DNA of 64,000 nucleotides, taken from NCBI GenBank assembly GCA_036265915.1, contig DATAOC010000040.1, positions 1-64,000 of the forward strand, given 5' to 3'. The translations under genes were made by a program, and so were the position numbers. The notes beneath the pieces were generated by a model. The model saw only the letters and a list, made by a program, of their open reading frames with translations. It was not told the DNA's origin and did not search any database. How positions within the stretch are numbered: the stretch's first letter is position 1; each line of letters begins with the position of its first letter. Source of the stretch: AR12 sp036265915 (lineage in GTDB: Bacteria; Methylomirabilota; Methylomirabilia; Rokubacteriales; CSP1-6). Shown in pieces: positions 59,529-64,000 of this stretch.

Positions 59529-62099
59529 TTGCGCCGCCGGCTCTGGTGCCTGGCCTTCGCGGTGTCCATCGTGATGGGCGTCGGGCCGCCCGCGACGTAC
59601 TACGTGCTGGCGTCGCGCCGCTTGCACGATGCCGCGCAGGGACACGCCCGCGAGGTGGCCGCCCAGGTCGCGGCCGGACGCACGCCGGATCTCGCCGAGA
59701 TGCTCGCGCGTGAGCCGGAGATCCTCGGCCTTCGCCTCCTCGACGCGCAGGGCACCTCGCTCGCCGTTGCCGCCGGTCCCGGCCGCGCACGCTGGTGGAA
59801 CAGCCGCGCGCCGCGAGGGACGGCCCCGGTCGCGTCGGCCTCCGTCGGCGCCCGTGCGGTCGAGGCGGCCATGCGCCGCGACGTGGTGCTGAAGACGACG
59901 CTGGGCTTCCTCATCCTCTCGTCGGTGACGGGCAGCGCGCTGGCGATCCTGCTCTACGTGCTGCCGCTCGCCGTGGTCGCACAGATGGAAGCGCGCAACC
60001 GGCGGCTGGTGGCCGAGCGCGAGGCGCTGGCCACCATCGAGCGCGAGCTCACGGCCGAGCTCGAGCGCGACCGGCTGTTGCGGCTCATCGTCGATCACGC
60101 CAGCGCGCTGTTCAATGGCAACGGCGCCATCTACCTGCTCGACGAGCACGACAAGCTCGTGCCGAGCGCGTGGACCGACGGCGGGGCCTTCAGCGACGTG
60201 CACATCCCGCTGGGCCAGGGCTTCGTCGGCAGCTCGGCCAAGGCCCGGCAGCCACTGCTGGTCGACGACTATCCGACCTCACCGTACGCGCTGCCCGAGT
60301 TCGTGGCCATCGGCCTGCGGTCGGCCATCACCCAGCCGCTCGTGATCCGCGACGAGCTGCTCGGCGTGATCGCCATGAACCGTCTCGGCCGCGATGCGCC
60401 GGCGTTCTCCAGCGACGACGTGGAGCGGCTGAAGAGCTTCGCCGCGCAGGCGGCGATCGCCTTGCAGAACGCGCGGCTGTTCGCCGACAACCGACGGCAG
60501 GTCGAGAGCCTGTCGGTCCTGCACGAGCTGTCGCGTGCGGTGACCGGCGAGCTCGAGCGCACGGCGCTGGTGGAAGCCATCGGGCGGGAGCTCGTGCGCG
60601 TGCACGGCGTGCGCGAGATCTTCGTCGTGCTGATGCCGGCGGGCGCCGAGGCTCCCGTCATCGCGCTGCACGCGCCGACCGGACGGGAGTCGATCGATCC
60701 CGACAAGGTGCACAAGCTGGCGCTCATGGTGCTGCAGGCGGGCCGAGCGGTGCGCATCGACCCCGCGCTGGTCGGCGGCGACGTCGAGCAGGCGGCAGCG
60801 GCGCGCAGCTGGCTCGGCGTGCCGATGATCAGCGGCAATGCCGACCACGGCGCGCTGCTCGTCGCCGGCGATAGCGTGTTTCACGACGCCGACGAGCGCT
60901 TGCTCACCGACATCGGCCAGCTGGGCGGCCTGGCTCTGCGCAGCGCGCGGCTCTTCGAGGAGCGCGGCCAGGCCTACGCCGAGCTCGCGGCCGCCCAGGA
61001 CTCCCTGCTGCGGGCGGAAAAGCTGCGCGCGCTCGGCGAGATGGCGTCCGGGGTCGCGCACGACTTCAACAACCTCCTCGCCGCCATCTGCGGACGCACG
61101 CAGCTCCTGCTGGGCCGCATCGACGACCCCGCGCACACGAAGTCGCTGCAGGCCATCAAGCGCGCGGCCGACGACGGCGTGCACACGGTGCGCCGCCTCC
61201 AGGAGTTCACGCGCATCCGGCGCGACCAGCCGTTTGCCGCCGTCGATCTCAACGAGGTCGTTCGGGGCGCGCTGGAGGTGACGGAGACGCGGCGCGAGGA
61301 GGCGCACAGCCGCGGCATCACGCTGACGGTGGAGACCGCGCTCGCCCCGCTGCCACCTATCAGCGGCGACGCCGCCGAGCTCCGCGAGGTGGTGACCAAC
61401 CTCATCCTCAACGCGATCGACGCCATGCCCGAGGGCGGGCGCCTCCGGCTGGCCTCCTCGGTGGACGAGGCGGAGGTGGAGCTGCGCATCGAGGACACGG
61501 GAATGGGCATGACGGACGAAGTGCGCCGGCGGCTGTTCGACCCGTTCTTCACGACGAAGGGAAGCAAGGGCACCGGTCTCGGCCTGTCGATCACGTATGG
61601 CATCGTGTCGCGCCACGGCGGGCGTGTCCACGTTGAGAGCGAGCCGGGCGCAGGCTCGACGTTCCGGCTGCGCTTTCCCCGCCGCGCCGATGCGACCGAC
61701 GCCGACGTGCCCGCGCGGGAGACGGCCGCCGCCGACGTGCGGCCGCTCCGCTGCCTCGTGGTCGACGACGACGAGGAGGTGGCCAGCGCGCTCGCCGACC
61801 TGCTCACCGACAGCGGCCACGAGGTGGTGGTGGCCACGAAGAGCACCGAGGCACTCACCGTCATCGCACGGCAGCCGCTCGACATCGTGTTCAGCGACCT
61901 CGCCATGCCCGACATGTCGGGCTGGCAGCTGGCGCGGGCGGTGAAGACGGCGGCCCCTCAGCTGCCCGTCGTGTTGATCACCGGCTTCGGCGTGGAGCTC
62001 ACCGCGGAAGAATGCCGCGCCAGCCACGTCGATGCGGTGCTCGCCAAGCCCGTCGAGCTCGTGGATCTCCTGACGGTGGCCGCGCGCCTTACCCGGTGA
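59529..62099 (+). CDS. Hybrid sensor histidine kinase (GAF-GAF-HisKA-HATPase-REC)
   Basis: An 856-residue sensor kinase. Two membrane segments (about residues 5-28 and 118-145) enclose a small periplasmic part. Then follow two GAF domains (about 165-325 and 330-490), a HisKA region with the phospho-His near residue 510 (ASGVAHDFNNLL), an ATPase with N-box NLILNAIDAMPEGG, G1 IEDTGMGM near 654 and G2 GTGLGLSI near 681, and a C-terminal receiver with Asp near 790 (IVFSDLAMPD) and Lys near 838. The first canonical start is TTG 59529; no ATG or GTG exists in frame back to the stop at 59460, and GGAGGG (59507-59512) is rather far, so the real start is unsure. Confidence 0.9.
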   Translation: MRRRLWCLAFAVSIVMGVGPPATYYVLASRRLHDAAQGHAREVAAQVAAGRTPDLAEMLAREPEILGLRLLDAQGTSLAVAAGPGRARWWNSRAPRGTAPVASASVGARAVEAAMRRDVVLKTTLGFLILSSVTGSALAILLYVLPLAVVAQMEARNRRLVAEREALATIERELTAELERDRLLRLIVDHASALFNGNGAIYLLDEHDKLVPSAWTDGGAFSDVHIPLGQGFVGSSAKARQPLLVDDYPTSPYALPEFVAIGLRSAITQPLVIRDELLGVIAMNRLGRDAPAFSSDDVERLKSFAAQAAIALQNARLFADNRRQVESLSVLHELSRAVTGELERTALVEAIGRELVRVHGVREIFVVLMPAGAEAPVIALHAPTGRESIDPDKVHKLALMVLQAGRAVRIDPALVGGDVEQAAAARSWLGVPMISGNADHGALLVAGDSVFHDADERLLTDIGQLGGLALRSARLFEERGQAYAELAAAQDSLLRAEKLRALGEMASGVAHDFNNLLAAICGRTQLLLGRIDDPAHTKSLQAIKRAADDGVHTVRRLQEFTRIRRDQPFAAVDLNEVVRGALEVTETRREEAHSRGITLTVETALAPLPPISGDAAELREVVTNLILNAIDAMPEGGRLRLASSVDEAEVELRIEDTGMGMTDEVRRRLFDPFFTTKGSKGTGLGLSITYGIVSRHGGRVHVESEPGAGSTFRLRFPRRADATDADVPARETAAADVRPLRCLVVDDDEEVASALADLLTDSGHEVVVATKSTEALTVIARQPLDIVFSDLAMPDMSGWQLARAVKTAAPQLPVVLITGFGVELTAEECRASHVDAVLAKPVELVDLLTVAARLTR

Positions 62100-62619
62100 G
62101 CGCCGCGCGGCCGTCGCGCGGCAGCGGTGGTCGAACCTCGTTGCCCGAGAAGAGCACCGTCACCACGATCTCCAGCGGAAAGTCGCCGAACAGCCCGTGA
62201 CAGCCGATGGCCGTGCGCGTGGGCAGCCCGCGCTCGCCGTAGAGCTCCACGAAGAGATCCACGGCGCCGTTGATCACGCGCGGCTGCTCCTTGAAGCCCG
62301 GGTCCGAGTTCACGAACCCGAGGAGCTGGATGATCCGCTCGACGCGATCGAGATCGCCGAGCGCGTATTTCATGGCGCCCAGGCTCATGAGCGCGGCATA
62401 GCGCGCGGCCTCGTAGCCCTCGGCCAGCGTCAGGTCCTTGCCGAGGAACCCTTGCTTGAATGGCTTGCCGTCCTTGAGCGGCACGGTGCCCGACAGGTAG
62501 AGGACGTTCTGCACGGCCACGTGGGAGACGAACTTGGCGCCGGAGGGGTTGGTCGTATAGAACTGCGCGAGGTCGGGCACCACGAGCCCGAGGCGGTCCA
62601 GCGCTTTCTCGATGAGCAT
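62089..62619 (-). CDS. RidA-family protein, long form
   Basis: A 176-residue RidA-family member. The core is VLYLSGTVPLKDGKPFKQGFLG, then RVERIIQLLGFVNSDPG and LPTRTAIGCHGL, which retains the arginine position that the RidA-like gene at 14014 lacks. It is longer than RidA (about 130 residues) because of inserts near the N-terminus and the end. It may be a reactive-intermediate deaminase or a pathway-specific Rid protein. It overlaps the kinase end by 11 bases and is 18 bases behind the LLM gene. Confidence 0.87.
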   Translation of the reverse strand: MLIEKALDRLGLVVPDLAQFYTTNPSGAKFVSHVAVQNVLYLSGTVPLKDGKPFKQGFLGKDLTLAEGYEAARYAALMSLGAMKYALGDLDRVERIIQLLGFVNSDPGFKEQPRVINGAVDLFVELYGERGLPTRTAIGCHGLFGDFPLEIVVTVLFSGNEVRPPLPRDGRAALTG

Positions 62620-62637
62620 GGTCGGGGGGTCGCCTCC

Positions 62638-63558
62638 TCACGCGCCGCGAGGCGCGAGCGCTTCCATCTGGCGGAAAACGTCGGTGACCGAGCACTGCGA
62701 CAGCTGGAACGTCGGGTCGAGGAACACCTCGGTGGCGCCGGCGTCCTCGTAGCGCTTCACGTCGTCGCGAATGTCCTCGAGCGAGCCGCAGAAGACCGCG
62801 CGGTGCTTGCTCTGTGCCGCGGAGGTGACCTTGAACGAGCCGCGCGAGGCGACCATGACGCGGGCCGGATCGCGCCCGGCGCCGGCGGCGTGCTCGCGCA
62901 CGCGGCGCACGATGTGGGCGAGCTTCTCCGGCGCCATGTTGCCGCCCGTATAGCCGTCGCCGAAGCGCCCGGCGCGACGGAACGACGGCTCGCTGTAGCC
63001 GCCGATGAGCAGCGGCGGCCGTGGCTTCTGCAGCGGCTTGGGCTCCACGCGCGAGGACGGAACGAAGTAGAACACGCCCTTGAACGTCACCTCGGGTTGC
63101 GTCCAGATCGCGTCGAGACACTGGATGAACTCGTCGGCGCGCTCGCCGCGCTGCGCGAATGGCGTGCCGGCGGCGTCGTATTCGTCGCGCGACCAGCCGA
63201 TGCCGAGCCCGACCGTGAGCCGCCCGCCCGACATGATGTCGAGCGTGGCCAGCTGCTTGCCGAGCACGATCGGCGAGTAGAAGGGCGCCACCAGGACGCT
63301 GGTGCCGAGCCGCACGCGCCGGGTCTGCGCGGCCAGGAAGGCGAGGGTGACGATGGGGTCGAAGGTGGAGCGGAAGGGCTCCGGCCACGCCTCGTTGACG
63401 GCGCCGTAGTAGGTGTTGAGCGGAGAGACGGGACACAGCAGCCTCTGAAAGACCCACAGCGAGTGATAGCCGAGCGCTTCGGCGTGCCGTGCCAGCGCGC
63501 TGACGTTGTCAGCGGTGGCCGCCGCTCCGCCGATCGGAAGACCAAAGCCCAGCTTCAT
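62638..63558 (-). CDS. LLM-class flavin/F420-dependent oxidoreductase
   Basis: A 306-residue luciferase-like monooxygenase-fold enzyme (TIGR03619-type). It starts MKLGFGLPIGGAAATADNVS and contains VRLGTSVLVAPFYSPIVLGK, GRLTVGLGIGWSRDEYDAAG and PPLLIGGYSEPSFRRAGRFGDG, standard for F420-dependent members. It may share an operon with the RidA-like gene (18 bases). The start ATG 63558 follows an AGGCGG site. Confidence 0.9.
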   Translation of the reverse strand: MKLGFGLPIGGAAATADNVSALARHAEALGYHSLWVFQRLLCPVSPLNTYYGAVNEAWPEPFRSTFDPIVTLAFLAAQTRRVRLGTSVLVAPFYSPIVLGKQLATLDIMSGGRLTVGLGIGWSRDEYDAAGTPFAQRGERADEFIQCLDAIWTQPEVTFKGVFYFVPSSRVEPKPLQKPRPPLLIGGYSEPSFRRAGRFGDGYTGGNMAPEKLAHIVRRVREHAAGAGRDPARVMVASRGSFKVTSAAQSKHRAVFCGSLEDIRDDVKRYEDAGATEVFLDPTFQLSQCSVTDVFRQMEALAPRGA

Positions 63559-63580
63559 GGCACCGCCTGCTAAAGGCTGT

Positions 63581-63594
63581 GAGCTTTAAAGTTC
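63581..63594. promoter_or_regulatory. Palindrome in the divergent promoter region
   Basis: CTTTAAAG (63584-63591) is perfect and extends to a 14-base imperfect palindrome with one mismatch pair. AAAGTTC occurs in it and again at 63644-63650. The region (63559-63703) is unusually AT-rich for this window and separates divergent genes, so it probably holds operators and promoters for both. The regulator is unknown. Confidence 0.35.
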
Positions 63595-63703
63595 GGTTTT
63601 CGGCGCCGTTCCGCCCGGCGCGCCCGATGGTAGGTGAAGAACCAAAGTTCAGTCAATTTTTTTCTCCATTCCGACGCAAAAGCGATTTAGAGTCGGGCTC
63701 TTG

Positions 63704-64000
63704 ATGACCCTGCGGTCTCACGCGAGCCAGTCCCTCATCGCGACCTTCGTCACCCTCGCCTTCGCCTACGGCGTCTGGTACGCGTACTCGGTGTTTCTGG
63801 TGGCGCTGGCGGAGGAGTTTCACTGGAGCCGCTCGCTGCTGGCCGGCGCCTTCGCGCTCTTCGCGCTCGTGCACGGACTCTCGAGCCCGCCCCTCGGCTG
63901 GCTCGCCGATCGGCTCGGCCCGCGACGCGTCTTCGTGGCGGGCGGCACCGTGCTCGCGGTCGCCCTCGTCGTCGACGGCGCTGTGACCCGGCCCTTGCAT
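63704..64000 (+). CDS. MFS transporter, 5' part (cut by window edge)
   Basis: The first 99 residues of a major facilitator: three membrane segments and the loop motif GWLADRLGPRRVF between the second and third. ATG 63704 (or the in-frame TTG just before it) is the start. The pattern FAYGVWYAYSVFLVALAEEF is typical of the monocarboxylate/oxalate-formate type. The gene runs off the right edge, so length and cargo are unknown. Confidence 0.83.
   Translation, partial: MTLRSHASQSLIATFVTLAFAYGVWYAYSVFLVALAEEFHWSRSLLAGAFALFALVHGLSSPPLGWLADRLGPRRVFVAGGTVLAVALVVDGAVTRPLH

Overview
The window is gene-dense, very GC-rich DNA (codon third positions almost all G/C). It has many overlapping start/stop codons (ATGA, GTGA), no rRNA, tRNA, CRISPR or insertion sequence that I could see, and a metabolism centred on uptake and breakdown of small carbon and nitrogen compounds. 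This fits a soil or sediment heterotroph of the Rokubacteria/Methylomirabilota or a similar GC-rich lineage. That placement is inference from style and content; there is no phylogenetic marker gene here.

Layout: 1-3.9 kb holds an ABC exporter, an alpha/beta hydrolase and an MFS permease. 3.9-8.4 kb is a five-gene branched-chain-amino-acid-type (Liv) ABC operon. 8.5-11.3 kb has a lipoprotein and a lytic transglycosylase/membrane protein pair behind a sigma-54-type promoter. 11.3-17.9 kb holds single catabolic enzymes (M20 amidohydrolase, RidA-like, epimerase, maleate-isomerase-like, CaiB CoA-transferase). 17.9-22.2 kb is the most unusual part: two genes each contain an in-frame TGA followed by a good bacterial SECIS hairpin, so I read both as selenoproteins. 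One is a GrdB-like protein translationally coupled to the CoA-transferase. The other is a carboxymuconolactone-decarboxylase/AhpD-like CxxU protein coupled to a fumarylacetoacetase-family hydrolase. A metallo-beta-lactamase/pseudo-receiver/GAF gene lies between them. 22.2-32.7 kb has membrane and OmpA proteins, two AMP-forming acyl-CoA ligases, a metallophosphoesterase, a sulfite-oxidase-family enzyme, a Tat substrate-binding protein and a nitrilase.

32.7-39 kb is a second Liv operon (LivM and LivG fused) led by a quinone oxidoreductase and an enoyl-CoA hydratase. 39-46.6 kb has an LLM enzyme, a di-haem cytochrome, two S1C proteases with a LuxR regulator, and a proline-racemase-like/D-amino-acid-oxidase pair that fits hydroxyproline or D-amino-acid use. 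46.6-51.7 kb is a third Liv operon with a tandem hairpin array between the binding protein and the permease; next to it, divergently, are two DUF1989 genes. 53.3-58.2 kb is an AttEFGH-like ABC export operon ending in a catalytically dead ClpP-like protein. 58.2-62.1 kb has a DinB-like protein and a two-component set (receiver, small zinc-ribbon protein, hybrid kinase). The end has a RidA-like protein, an LLM enzyme and a truncated MFS gene.

Two regulatory patterns recur. Many genes have a -10 hexamer ending 6-9 bases before the start codon, so their mRNAs are probably leaderless. A smaller set (lytic transglycosylase, a 57-residue membrane protein, the response regulator, possibly the protease operon) has -24/-12 sigma-54 elements. 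No selA, selB, selC or selD lies in the window, so the selenocysteine reading depends on machinery elsewhere in the genome.
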